From the NCBI RefSeq assembly GCF_000003815.2, contig NC_049981.1, positions 23,606,273 through 23,670,272 on the forward strand: DNA of 64,000 nt, in the 5' to 3' direction. The position numbers were made by a program, and so were the translations under genes. The notes beneath the pieces are model-generated. The model was not told where the DNA came from and did not search any database. It worked only from the letters and a program-made list of their open reading frames with translations. Each line of letters opens with the position of its first letter. The first letter of the stretch is position 1. The DNA comes from Branchiostoma floridae (lineage: Eukaryota; Chordata; Leptocardii; Amphioxiformes; Branchiostomatidae). This document shows positions 1-12,499 of this stretch, one piece after another.

Positions 1-867
1 GTATGAATGGAGTTAAGGACATATGTGATATACAAAATATGTATAACAAAATGATATCTAAAATGTAAAACAGTTACAGTTATAATTGTACTAATGTTCG
101 GGCGTTTGTTATAGTATTCTTCTCCCGTACTGGGCAAGACGAAACATCAATGATTCAATACACGAGACAAGCTCTATTACTCATTCAAGTGTTCAAAACG
201 GCGATCTATAAAAGCACATTTTTATCCACCCGTATTATCATCCATCTTTCCCGCGCTATCCCCACAGCCAGATCGACAGTATTGTAACTAGGATTACGTG
301 TAGTCGATATCTCAGGACCCACATGTGGCACGTGCACATCATTCCTAACCCAAGTCCACACATAAAAAAACTACCACTTCGTGACTTTCTTAAAGAATAC
401 AAATGAATGAGTCCAAAATGGAGTGGCTACAGCGTTGGCATTGATTCGTGTTGGAGTCAATACGATTACTGAGTATCTAGTGGTAGACAAGACTTGTAGA
501 AGACTATTAACGGATGGTGAACAAGTATAGGGAATGAAGGTAACATGGTTATGGTACCTGGAAGACACAGTCGTATATTCCATCAACAACGATTCCAGTT
601 GCCACTTACACAATGGCCAATATATGAGTCCTTCAAGTAAGTTCTAAACACCATCAAGTCTTAATAGATGGGGGTGTTAAAGTTAGACTTTATTCTTTAA
701 ACCCAAGTGAACCTGCACCGGAGGCACAGTAAGTTTGTTTCATACGGTCGTCACCATAGAGTGAAGTTTTCAAGTGACGTTCTTGCTGTGTCCGCCGCCT
801 TGTTTGTGTCTAGTCTCTATTTAAATGTATTGCAGTGGAACGTTTATTAGTCTGTGACCAGAACCTC

Positions 868-1875
868 TGGTCGACAGACTTTTAGCTTTGTCAGGTTTTC
901 GCGCGTTCGCAGCTGTATCTATATGTTCCCATTGTCTGAATTCTATATGGTTTGGCAGGTCCTCTGTACTGAGGTTGACGATGATGCACGTGATTTTTTT
1001 TTGCGGTAGGTGGTTTTATTATGGATGTTATAAAAATAGCACCCCTACAATTTGTTCGTCTTATGGTGTTTTGGCCCAGATCCTCTGCATGTGGGTCATG
1101 ATGTAATCGGATATTGTCAAGCAGATGCGTGGTTTTATCTGATCGTCAAAGTTATTCGCGTTCGCATCTGTATTTGCATGTTCCCGTTGTTGCATACTTA
1201 CGTTGTTTGGCAGGTCCTCTGTACTGAGGTTGACGATGATGCACGTGGGGTTTTTTGGCGGCAGGTGGTTTCATTATGGATGTTATAAAAATAACACCCC
1301 TACAAAATGTTCGTCTTCCGGTGTATTGGTCCAGATCCCCTGTATATGGGTCATGAGGTAATTGATATTGTCAAGCAGATACGTGGTTTTATCTGATCGT
1401 CAAAGTTAATTCGCGTCCGCACCTGTAACTGTATGTTCCCGTTGCCGCATACGTACGTTGTTTGGCAGGTCCTCTGCACTGAGGTTGATGATGATGCACG
1501 TTGTTTTTTTTCGCGGCTGCTGGTTTTATTATGGATGTATAAAAATATCACCCCTACAATTTGTTCGTCTTACGGTGTTTTGGTCCAGGGCCGCTTTGTG
1601 TGAGCCTTGCCAGAATTAGATATTGCAAGCAGATGCGTGGTTTTATCTGATCGTCAAAGTTATTCGCGTTCGCATCTGTAACTGTATGTTCCCGTTGTCG
1701 CATAAGTACGTTGTTTGGCAAGTCCTCTGCACTGAGGTTGACGATGATGCACGTTGTTTTTTTTCGCGGCAGTTGGTTTTATTATGGATGTATAAAAATA
1801 TCACCCCTACAGTTTGTTCGTCTTGCGCGTACGGTGTTTTGGTCCAGGGCCGCTTTGACAGTTGTTCACCTTTCT
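868..1875. repeat. Tandem repeat, ~255-bp unit, 4 copies
   Basis: Four diverged head-to-tail units. The anchor tgttccc(g/a)ttg occurs at 924, 1179, 1434 and 1687, giving a period of 253-255 bp. Each unit also contains a gtttggca(g/a)gtcctctg block, a gttgacgatgatgcacgt block and a ttttattatggatg block. Open frames across the array are by-products of the repeat; none resembles a known protein. The last unit passes into a short decamer repeat. Outer edges are approximate because the first unit is the most diverged. Confidence 0.85.
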
Positions 1876-1949
1876 CGAAATATTTTGGATTATGCTTTTA
1901 CCATACACACAAGTTGACAGTTGTTGACCTTGCTCGAAATATGTGAACA

Positions 1950-2020
1950 TCTGTGACCAGCTGTGACCAGCTGTGACCAGCTGTTCATGTTGTCAACGGC
2001 TGCGACCAGCTGGTCATGAT
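1950..2020. repeat. Short decamer repeat (ctgtgaccag)
   Basis: Three consecutive copies of ctgtgaccag are followed by degenerate copies (ctgcgaccag, ctggtcatg). It directly follows the 255-bp array and looks like simple slippage DNA. Confidence 0.7.
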
Positions 2021-2089
2021 ATGTTTGACAACTTCGATCTACTTTGAATATGACAGTATCACCTAATTTTATGTAGCTGCGGGCCAATG

Positions 2090-4613
2090 GCCATTTACGT
2101 TTTTAAGGAACATGGTTGGTACTTTTATCATGATAATGCTGTCTTCATATATACTTGTACTTTCAGCCTCTTGTTATGGTTGTAATAATTTCAGAAATCC
2201 AAGTTTGCCAAGACTAGCCTAAATAGACAAAGCTGGGTGAACGCACTACACGATGAAGAGTGTAAGCCATATTAGAAATTATAAAATTACATCAAGGTCC
2301 TCCTTCCGTGCTTCATACTTATTACGTCCATAACAGAAACATGTTAGGACTTAGTGCGTTTGTCAGTCTGCCTGTCGGTCTTGTAGCACTTGTAGGTGTG
2401 TCTTCTGTGAATGTGCCTGTGTATTAGACCATTCGTTTACTTTTCGTCATCATAACTTTAGACTTTGACCACATGTTATCTCACAATCCATACCTGTTTA
2501 GGTCTTTAACATTAAGATTCACATGACACAGACATATTAAGTAACTTAAGATAAAACGATATAGTTAACACCGTGAAAAGAATCATTATAGGATATAAGC
2601 ACAACGTCACACACCAAAGAAGACAAAACAAGCAACATATACCAGACCGACGTCACAGACTATGTTACCTACGGTCACTTGTTGACATTTAAAGATATTC
2701 TGACTCTCTCAAATAACGACTATTGAGGACGAGACAATATCAGAAAATGTTATATTGAGTCGCGATCCATCACAATCCTATGAGGACGCCAGCATGGTAG
2801 TGAAAACGCTTTTTACTTCCACTACTCTTGTTTGGCAAGACACACCGCTGAAAACAAAGAAGGCAGGAGACTGAACATTTAGGATCTATAAAAACATTAT
2901 GACTGACAGCACATCGAAGTTATTGTATTATTTGAATATAAACGCTAAGTGATCAATAGTTGGTACATCCGAACAGAAACGTACTGTCTTATCTATTCGT
3001 ATAGACACGTACTGTCTTATCTATATTTCAGCAGGTCTAACCTTTGGCATTATGTACACGTGGTGCCCTATATGTGCCATTATGTTACCCTGAGCTGCCT
3101 GCACCCACACCGCGGCAGCAGCTCCGGGGTAGTTATCCATCATCCCTGCCGCATGACTATGACTTACATTTTGTGCGTGACCTTACCAAATGGATTGGCG
3201 AAATCAATGCCAGTGTTTCCTGTCTGATCGACAATTTTTTACCGCAAAAATGGCAGAAACGATTTGTTATTTCTAGATTTCTTGGCAATTGTTAGATCAT
3301 AGATTGATAAATTTGCCTTCTCTAGACACAATATTATGAGCATTATTCTATCATAGAGTAGATGAACAGATCTTGCAAAATGTTATGTGGATGCAGTTCA
3401 GAAAAGTCACTTTTTGGCGATCCTTACCTTGATATACGTGTTTTTGGTTCTAAAAAGTTTTTTCCACAAATAAACGTTTAAACATAGGATACCTTTTTGT
3501 CTTGAGTGGCTATGAAAAAAAAATTCTAGGGAATTTGATCATAATGATGATAATCTATACTGCATTTTATGATACAGGGTACGAAATTGAGCAAACCCTT
3601 ACGGACGGTATTGTACAGCAAAATACATTTGCCTCTCCTTATGATATTTCCGGTTAGATTCATGGTCATATCGTCAAATCTCGTTCACATTTTATCAATC
3701 AAAAAGAAGGTTTGTTATCTTATAGTATATACCAATTCCTCAGCGCTGTTTGACCGTGAGCCACTGTGGACGCATTACCTTCTGAATGTCAATGAACCCT
3801 AACTAATAGCCCTGTCAGGCACTTTCCGGCTGACCATGTTAGGAACAGCTGTGCGTAAAATGATTTGATCACAATTAGACGGAACTATGCAGAATTCGCG
3901 TGAAGTACAACAACGATCTCAGGACTCAGGATTTCTATTCAAAACAGGAATGTAAGGAAATAGTTGTCATACAAATGCGGGAAGTCGCTTTCGGCAGTTT
4001 AGTCCCTATTACTATGTAACGATGTGCTAAACAAAGGACACTAACCATAAGTAACAAAAGAGATCAAATAAAATAAGGAAATTCAGGCGTCATCATCTCA
4101 CCCTGTGCTATCTGCTATTATGTTCTGCTAGTGGGATTGTTGTCAAAATCAGTTTCAGTAATTGCTTCGATTTCCTATTCTAGCGTATTTAGAACGTGTC
4201 AACAAAATTAGCATGAAGAGAGAAATTTAGGTCTTGTTTCAACAATCATTTTTCTGTACACTGTAGTGGTAGGACCAACATGAGAGGCAATGAAAAGTTT
4301 GCAAACTTCATGAATGATAACTAGCTAATATCACTTTCTAGCTTTATAACTTCCCGTGCTTTTCCCAATAAAACTAATTTACTAAGATCACAAGAGCGAC
4401 GAGTGTGCTTCCAGGGACAGAATATCCAAAAAAATCAATGTTTGCAACCGTCACAAAATCAATGTTTGAATTGTCACATGTAAACAATGTTGACTACAGG
4501 CTTCTTTCAAAAAGAAAAAAGGAAAGAACCGTAGGAAGAAAACGTCTTATATGAAGGACCTTTCATCTTCTGATGAATTCCAATCTTTCCCTGTTTTTAA
4601 AACCTTTTTTTAG
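2090..4613. other. Non-coding stretch upstream of the first recognised receptor exon
   Basis: I searched this AT-rich stretch for the missing N-terminal exons of the downstream receptor (loop-D/loop-A exon, Cys-loop exon) and found none. A GC-richer patch near 3040-3240 is open in two frames but has no Cys-loop signature. It is probably an intron of the receptor gene or upstream DNA. Confidence 0.4.
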
Positions 4614-7600
4614 ACGGATACACGCTGAAAGACATCCGCCTGTACTGGAGACGCGGGAGGGATTCTATAACCGGACTGGCGGGGATACAGCTTCCAACCT
4701 TCGCTATTGTTGATTTCCAAACTTCCTCCGGGGCAAGTCAGCTCGATACAGGTACAAATTAGATTTGTAATTATCTCGCCATTAGCGATTACATTGTACT
4801 AATCGTTCGTTATACATCTATCATCGATTTCGTATTTGTGATTCATTAGTAGAGTCCATTCCGAGACACCATGAGGGTTTTTAGACAATAATTGTAATAA
4901 GTTGGAATCATTTTGAATAAAAGAATATTTAAGCCCCAACAATTATATTTTTTTTCAAAAAGATTAATATGGAATTTTGAATTCCTTTGAATACTTTGGA
5001 AACATTTTGAAAGAGATCACACAAAAATATCTTTATTTACAATCATTTTCAAACATCTGCAGGATTCTTTCACTTTTAGAAATATTTACAAAAAATGGTA
5101 AACCTTGCCAAATGGTAGAATTAATTTATTGCCCCATAAAAGTTAGCCCCTTTTGTCTGCCTGGTATATTTTTAGATTTCACTGATGGGCACTGGTTGGT
5201 TCTTTGTGGTAGGCCATTGACATGACACCCAACCGTACTTTGCAAGGATGTGTGAATTGCTTTCTTCCTAGCCCACTGACCCAATATTACAAATAATGGT
5301 AGAAAATGGTAAATAATGGCAAAATGCTGTTACCATAGTTTACAAACTGTTAGAAGTATTCTGTTCCACATCGTGAATATTTCAAAGGTTTTACAGACCG
5401 GGAAAATATTTAGAAAGTTCAAATAGCATTAGAAATATTTCAAAAGTATAAAATCTCCTGGACATATAATTGAAAACAATTAAAACCATTTGAAAATGAT
5501 GACAATGGCAGGTCTCACGGTGACCTGGAATCGACTCTAAGATAAACACAATTCGTTATTGTAAACTTATGTCCGAAGTCTAATTGCAGGGAAACATGTA
5601 GGTTCGATAACAAAAATGGTACTGTAACAATTAAGCAAAGAAATGTCTGACTCTACATAGTATATTACTGGAAGTTGAATTGGCTTCTTCTGTTGGGAAG
5701 TGGTGACTAATGAATGGTACCGCGAATTAAAGAATAATGGCGTTGATGTGCTCAGCAATACTATATTTGGTCCTAATTGTTCCAAATCCGTTTTCATTAC
5801 AAGAAAGAATAAAACAAGGTCAGTCTAAAAATACTCGACCTCAGACTTACGTAAAACATAAGCTTTTGCAATAGTGAGATTGAGTATTGGTACGGTTTAC
5901 GTTTTCAATCTAACACACTAGGCAGTCGTTACTTCTCCTGTGGATTTTATTTTGGGTGAAACTTAGAAACCATCTTTGTATCTCTTATGCTTCAAACTAG
6001 GGTCGTCTTGTATAGGTTTCTACAATGAAATTCAAGACAGGAGAAATTTGCACTTTTCTGTTGGATTTTCACGGTGTTCTTGTCACACCCTCAGGAGCCT
6101 TTCCAAGAGTTGTACTGAATTTCCAGATGCACAGAGACGTGGGGCAGGTCATCTTCCTGATATACGTGCCGTGTATGCTGCTCGTCAGCCTCTCGTGGGT
6201 CGCCTTCTGGATCGATTATAAAGTCGTCGTCGGTAGAGTCGTTCTCGGTGAGTCAAAGTTCAATACTTCTGTCGCACAAGCAAATGTAATATCCGATATA
6301 CCGCGTCACCGCCAAAATCGGTAGCTAAAAGACTACACAACAGAAGACCACACGGTCTGAAATGTAATCTGTCATGTCTTTTTCTGTTCACATTGGTATG
6401 CAAATTCCCATAACTTATTCAATTTCATTTATGATTTCGACTTATATGAGGATTAACGTTGTACAATTGACTTGCCTTATTTTGTCTTAGTTGAATTGCG
6501 TTATTATCTGCCGATTCTTGCTGTGTCATAATTTATTTGATTTTATATTGTTATCATTTATTGTTATGTATGTACGGGGTTTCCCCCCAGGGATCTTTGA
6601 AAAGCGCCGACAAGACGACATGTACCCCTGGATAAATAAGAATAAACAAACAAACACATAATCCTCCCCTGAAACAATTGGTAAATGTATTTTTTACCAT
6701 ATATGTAATGATATATGTTAATGACCCTTACCTCCCCCAAGACCTCAATGAAAAGCGACCTGCAGACCGATTTGAGCTCCTCATGAATGAATAAAGGTTC
6801 AGGCAAAGAAAAAATTACACTAAGTCTTGATCATGCATTCAGTAGCTCTGCCATGCAACTTTTCTCGATACGTGTGTTGGGTTATTCTTTGTGCAGAGCT
6901 TCCGCATTCCTTATACAGAAGGTCGACGTCCTTAAGTCACCATCTTAAATGTAACCCCTCGCACCATTGCCGAGCAGAATTTGGACCTTAGTCATTCGCA
7001 AGTGAAGAGGAATGCTTAAGCATGGTATGAAAGTATTCTAAGCAATCGGGTACTACGGAGTTACGAAGAAAATCGGTGAAACATTCCATCCAATTGTTCA
7101 TCTTTTTGTTGCAAAACAATTGAATTCGTTCACGATATATAAGTCTCACTGACAATGCCACTGCATTGGCTACTATCTATCTATCGCCTTTATTTGCACA
7201 ATGAAGATTTATATGCAGCTGTTATGTGTGCACCCACAGCAATAAAAGGCCATAGTATTGAACTTGGCCATCTGCCGCATGACCTTCATTATAGCTAATC
7301 AAGGAAGCAGACGCCGTGACAACGATCGCCTTCTTGTTTTTACACCCTCCTTTAAATTGCTCCTTCCTTGCGGTCGTATTTTCGAGATTCACTCAAGGAA
7401 AATAGCTCCCTAATTATCTCCAAATGGCGGAGGGATAATTGGATCAGCTGTGAAGGATTGGTGGATTATGCCAACATCAAGGAAACAATCAAATTTGATG
7501 TATAACGTTATAACTAGGGCTTATACCCGATACTTTTAGATCTGCAAAACAGATATAGATCTAACTGAATTCAGTAAAACATGGGTATGTGTATGTATGT

Positions 7601-7629
7601 GTACCCTCTCTTCCCCCTCTCTCTCTCTG

Positions 7630-7660
<31 letters not shown>

Positions 7661-9963
7661 CTGTCTATGCTTCTCTCTCTCTCCCTTTATATATGTACAT
7701 GTATGTATGTATGTGATGTCATTTGTATTATCTTTCTCTCTGTCTGCTGGGCTAGCCATTTGTTATAACCACAGACCGGTTAAACAGCCCTGTATGTGCG
7801 TGCTAACAGTCAAAGCATGCAATATTTAGATAATTGTAAACAATTTATTATGTATTGTGTGCACGTGTGTGTGTTTGTGTATGTGTTTGTTTGTATGTTT
7901 ATTTGTTTGTTTCTGGATAGTGTTCAGCACCAAGGAGAGGTATGTTCAATCTTATCTCTTTCTTTTTGTCTGCCTTTCTCTATCTCCATCGTTGTCTCTC
8001 TGCATCTGCCTGTATCTGTCTAGCCCTCGTCCCTTCTTCCTCTTGACGTGCTAGTTTTTGTGGTCAATGAGCAGTGCCTGTATAGGATGGTACAACACAG
8101 TCAATTGTTTTGTCTCTAGCGCCTTTTATACAAACCCATTTTCTCCATAGGTATGGAAACGTTCCTAGCCCTTCTCACGTTTATAACGGGAGTGCGGAAG
8201 GGACTACCCAAGGTTGCCTACATCCACACGGTAGACATCTACCACCTGGTGTGTATGGTGTTCGTCTGCGCGACGCTGATACAGTACGCCGTGGTCAACT
8301 TCAAGTACTACAGGCCAAGAAAGAAGGCGACAAAGTCACGATGGCGGAGCGCTATGGCTCGACGGGACAATCGCTGTAACGTGGGTCGGCACATGGACAA
8401 GGTTGGGTTGTATGGGAGTCTAAACTGTATCTTTTGTCAGACATTTTATCACTTTGCTGATGAAACTTCACACCGTGTGATATAAGAAAGCAACGACCTT
8501 CCTAAGAAGCATTTTGTAAAAGCCATAATATTTCAGCAGGTAGGCATAATATTTCATGTCGTTCCTTTTGTAAGTCCAAAGTTTCACACATAATGTCTTT
8601 AGTATGCCTGCACATATTTGCAAAGCATAAGGTGCTTTACTTTTAAAAGCACATATTTTACTGCCTTACCGTTTGCAGCTAATGTCTTTGATTCCGGTGT
8701 CGACACAATGTAGGAAGGATCAGGAGGCACAGTTGTAAATGGGGGTTGCCTAGCATAGGAAACTGTAAAATTGATCATTGTAAAGTCTATAATCGTCGCA
8801 CACACAAATGGTACCTTGATAAAGAGCATAAAAGAATACATCGGCAAAGCTATATCGTAGCCAGGCTAAAACAGTTCTGTGAATAAAAGCGACACATTAA
8901 AATAGATAACCCCTTTTGGGCACTAACTTGATTGGTAAGTTTTTGTATAAATCAACTACTTATGGGAAATGGTTGATTTAGTTTTTAAGTCGTTTTCGTT
9001 TTAGATAAAGTACTTCTATGTTGAATACTATTATGTTAAGGTGGTATCTTATAATACATGTGATATAAAGTTGATACAGATAGCAATTCACCTATTCAGG
9101 ACATTTTGTTGCTGTGTTTTCTCATCCAGGCGGGGATCATCGAGTTACTAAAGATGTCATCGTTGATGCTCAATCGCAAGCTTGCCAAGAACGTCAAACA
9201 TTCCTTTGCAAAGATAAGACGGTCCCACACGGCACCTTGCCTGTCGTCGTTTGTACGAGACCAGACCACCTTCCCAAAACAAGCTCTTGATTTGCAGCTG
9301 AAGAAATCCCCCACAGGTCCGCTATATTTCACCGACGGCGAATCTGCGGAGTCAAATAACGTGCTCGGGACAGGTGGCGCCATTCGCGACAGCAGACTTC
9401 TGTCCAGTAGATACTATTGTGGTAGCATGAGCGGCAGCGAGCCGAGGATGCTGCTCCGCAGGAGATGGAGAAGACACAGAACAGACAGCGAGAACACGTC
9501 GGACGAAGAAGTTAAAAGAAAAAGCTCGTCCAGCGTGTTGTTCAAAACGGACACGGCCAACAACAGTCCCAAAGTGCAGCACCATAATAGATACAGACAT
9601 AGAAGCAATAGCGACACGACTGCGGAAGGACCGAAGCTAAGACTTGAGGAAACTCTGAAGCCAACGTTTGCACGTTTCACAAGCGATGGTGACATACAGG
9701 CCTGCCCGCCAGTGTCAGACAAAAAGAAAGATGGAGAACAAAGCTACAGAGAGAAGAAAGATAGGCCAGGAACTCACGTGCAAAATGGGACAGTACACAA
9801 CCTGCTTGTGGAATGGGAGAACGAAGCAGTGCGAACAACTTACATCCACTCAGAGAAGCGACACAGAAAAGTCAACGCTATAGACTACCACTGTCGTTTC
9901 ATTTTCCCTCTTTTGTTTGTAACGTTTAACTTAGTCTACTGGTTACGTATCTCTACTTCATGA
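4614..9963 (+). CDS. Cys-loop ligand-gated ion channel (GABA-A/glycine receptor-like), 3' half, four exons
   Basis: Pentameric ligand-gated channel subunit of the plasma membrane. Exons: 4614-4751, 6095-6247, 8151-8380 (or to 8401) and 9130-9963; phases 1, 1 and 0 agree across the introns. Exon a encodes the family segment GYTLKDIRLYW and GIQLPTFAIVDF. Exon b gives loop C (DTGAFPRV) and M1 (VPCMLLVSLSWVAFWIDY). Exon c gives M2 and M3 (GLPKVAYIHTVDIYHLV). The last exon gives a ~250-residue basic, Ser-rich M3-M4 loop and M4 (FIFPLLFVTFNLVYWL), ending at TGA 9961-9963. Exons a and b are 138 and 153 bp, exactly as in the paralogue at 37.8-55.9 kb. The pore helix is odd: 6' is Glu, with no Glu at -1'. 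The Cys-loop and all upstream exons are missing, so the gene is partial here or truncated. Family assignment is firm; ligand and subtype are unknown. Confidence 0.9.
4850..5540 (+). mobile_element. Non-autonomous DNA transposon, forward copy
   Basis: The ~690-bp sequence begins TAGAGTCCATTCCGAG and ends with the imperfect reverse complement GGAATCGACTCTAA; the inverted termini match over ~27 bp with mismatches. A diverged copy lies in opposite orientation at 23231-23926 (roughly 85-90% alike by eye), so it is a repeat family. No transposase frame is visible. It sits in the intron after receptor exon 4614-4751. The target duplication is unclear (possibly TA). Confidence 0.7.
6570..6800. repeat. 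Two related repeat fragments, possible non-LTR retrotransposon tail
   Basis: Two similar fragments occur within this span: gatctttgaaaagcgccgac near 6592 and caatgaaaagcgacctgcag near 6747. Each is followed by a gaataaa-type A-rich end. The arrangement resembles 3' tails of CR1/L2-like elements, but no reverse transcriptase is present, so the class is a guess. Confidence 0.35.
7600..7745. repeat. Compound microsatellite (CT)n and (AT)n
   Basis: Runs of ct repeats flank a run of about ten at dinucleotides near 7637-7660. It lies in the M1/M2 intron of the first receptor. Open frames here are low-complexity artefacts. Confidence 0.8.
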
Positions 9964-10475
9964 GAGAAAGAAACAACACCATAGATTCATAATCGTATAT
10001 CCTAAATTTACTGCCTAGACTAGAAGTAATGAATGTGCACTGGGTGCCTGAAGATGTCATGTATATCAAAACGGGCATGGAAAAGGGTGGGTTTGATAAT
10101 CTATTGGGGGGTGGGGTGGGGGGTGGTGGTACAGAAAAGAGCTGTGTGCATCAATGTGTAGCAAACACATACGCCCAACTATATCATATAGAACGCCTTT
10201 GACTTTAAACATTTGTATGAAACCGGTAGTTGGTGCCAAAGCGCCCTCTGTTGAATTATGCGATATTGCAAGACGCTTGCAAAATTGTCCGTGATCCGAG
10301 ACAAACCATTTACAAATACAAGTTTCCTGTACATTATTGATTAGAGATAAACTGAGAAGAGTACATGCATCTTATTTTTTAATGTGACTTTAATACATGA
10401 AACGAGGTACTAGTACTTAAGGTGATGAAATTAGACAGGAGAACAATTATGTACAAGTAGATATGAATGGGTTAA

Positions 10476-11424
10476 CCCTATTCAGACCGGGGGGGGGGGG
10501 GGGGCTTTTGAGGCCCGCGCCAACTTCGATGTCCTATAACGCCAGAACGCCTTATGCTAAAGCCACCAAATTTGGTGAGTTTTCCTAAAATATTGTTGGT
10601 AACAATTTTACGAAGTTTGACAAATTTTCCATTTTTTAGTGTTGCCATGGCAACCGTTTGCTGACAGGCAGTTTTGCCAAAAATCACTATTTTTGGTTCT
10701 AACAATGTATTTTTCACATTTATTTGCTATATTACTGCTATTTTGTTACACATATAAAATCTTATATTATTTAGCATATCTTTCATAATTATATATGCAT
10801 AAATTATGCTAATTTGATGACGTCATCAGCCCAAAATCCAAGATGGCGGACAGTATGGCCAGATCAAGAATAACAAGCTAATTATCCCTTAAAATTTGTA
10901 ACTACCTGGTATTTTTTCATCAAAAACCATCTAAATGAATGGATTTAGTCTATTTCCATTGCCCTTTGTGATTATTTGTTGCAAAAAAAGTAGTTTTAAA
11001 AATTCAAGGTAGTGGATGTAATATGGCGGAGCCTAACTCGTATCTTAGATGTGCATGACGTCATTTTATGACGTCATTATGACGTCATCGATGTTGCTAT
11101 TGGCAATACAAGTCGTAATAAACATTAATATTCTGTTATCTGCACTTGTTGTTACATTTATGTAGTATAACTTGAAGTTGTCTGAGAATACCCTTTTTTC
11201 ATGGGTCCGGCCAATATAATCAAATTGATGACGTCATAATTACGTCATCTTACGTTAACGTAACGTCAAACGTGAAATACTCGTCAGATATTTTGTCGAT
11301 ATCATGTCCTGAAATTTTGGTAGCCCTACGGCACGTCGTTCAAGAGTTAGAGGACTTAGAAGTGGAGGGCCTCGAAAGCCCCCCCCGGTCCAGGGATGAC
11401 CAAAAAAGCCCGGTCTGAATAGGG
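10476..11424. mobile_element. piggyBac-like MITE with TTAA target duplication
   Basis: The element is 949 bp. Its left end CCCTATTCAGACCGGG is the exact reverse complement of its right end CCCGGTCTGAATAGGG, and TTAA flanks both sides (10472-10475, 11425-11428). TTAA duplication with CCC ends is the piggyBac superfamily hallmark. The duplicate block at 19701-19716 shows the unoccupied site (gggtttaagtttaagg). No transposase is encoded, so it is non-autonomous. The interior holds five TGACGTCA octamers and two atggcgg blocks. Confidence 0.85.
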
Positions 11425-11656
11425 TTAAGGAAAACATTTCAAGCTTATATATTGCCTTCTAGGATTCGCTCACAAAAACTTGAAATGATATCCACCATGA
11501 ATCACGGTTAAGTGCATTACCATACTCTTATTGATGTAAAGAAATATCCTAGCTTACGACTTGTTTAAGGTAATGAATGCAAATTGCAATAATACAGTGA
11601 AGCGCTAGGAGACGCACTTCCCTTCATGACGAAATCAGTATAATTTGTATGAGTAT

Positions 11657-11756
11657 NNNNNNNNNNNNNNNNNNNNNNNNNNNNNNNNNNNNNNNNNNNN
11701 NNNNNNNNNNNNNNNNNNNNNNNNNNNNNNNNNNNNNNNNNNNNNNNNNNNNNNNN
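11657..11756. other. Assembly gap, 100 N
   Basis: Run of N of standard size. The duplicate copy shows real sequence here (about 94 bp). Confidence 0.99.
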
Positions 11757-12285
11757 GTTGCTTATTATTTACGTATCCATGATTTGTCGTAGTTTCTATC
11801 CTTTAATGCATCCAAACAATTTGGATATATAGGACGGCTCTATATTGTGTATTAAAAGTCGAAGCAATAACACAGAACACTTCGTGAAGTGTCACAAACA
11901 ATCTACAGCATCATCAATAAAATATGCGAGCTAAATTGAATGCCATATAATAGAGGTAAAATCGAACGCGGCAATCGATGAAATATGAGATACCACACTT
12001 TATACCAACTGACTGTAAAATAAGCTGTCTGAAGCTACCCGGTCGTATATAGTTTACGGTCGTCCCAGACAAGGACATATTGGAAACAGTTTCGTCACCC
12101 CCACAAATCTTTACTGCATCGTACTTAACCATCTGGCCAGGTTTCTATTACTACTGTGTAGTGGCGATTTGAGTTATCAACAAGACTTCAGAGTTTCTCT
12201 GTCGGTGAACAGATCAGAAGAAAAATCATTTAGCCTTCGATCCAGTGTATGGCGAAGCCTCAGGGGTCAAACCAGTGCAAGTTGT

Positions 12286-12348
12286 CAGAGACCCCAATAC
12301 ACCCATCAGAGACCCCAACACACCCATCAGAGACCCCAACACACCCAT
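12286..12348. repeat. 21-bp minisatellite, 3 copies
   Basis: Three units of cagagaccccaacacacccat, the first with one difference. The same array is present in the duplicate near 20568-20630. As 21 is a multiple of three, frames stay open, but there is no other sign of coding. Confidence 0.85.
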
Positions 12349-12499
12349 CAAGTAGAGTAGGGGTGACCCGGCCTGCTGGACCAAAGTGGCGGGAAATTAC
12401 AGGCTCGTGTCTGCTATTCCGTCATTCGATGATCAATGGCCGAATAAATGACCAAGTTTTAATTACATTATGATGGTATGACATGCATGTTGCACAGTT

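Noticed and set aside
3044-3295. GC-rich frame upstream of the first receptor, considered as a Cys-loop exon
   Set aside because: Lacks the CX13C pattern and has no matching splice phase.
9106-9722. Long minus-strand frames across the last receptor exon
   Set aside because: Antisense shadows of the plus-strand exon, which carries the M4 signature.
11914-12132. 72-codon minus-strand frame identical in both duplicated blocks
   Set aside because: Identity only reflects the recent duplication or allelism, not selection; no family match.
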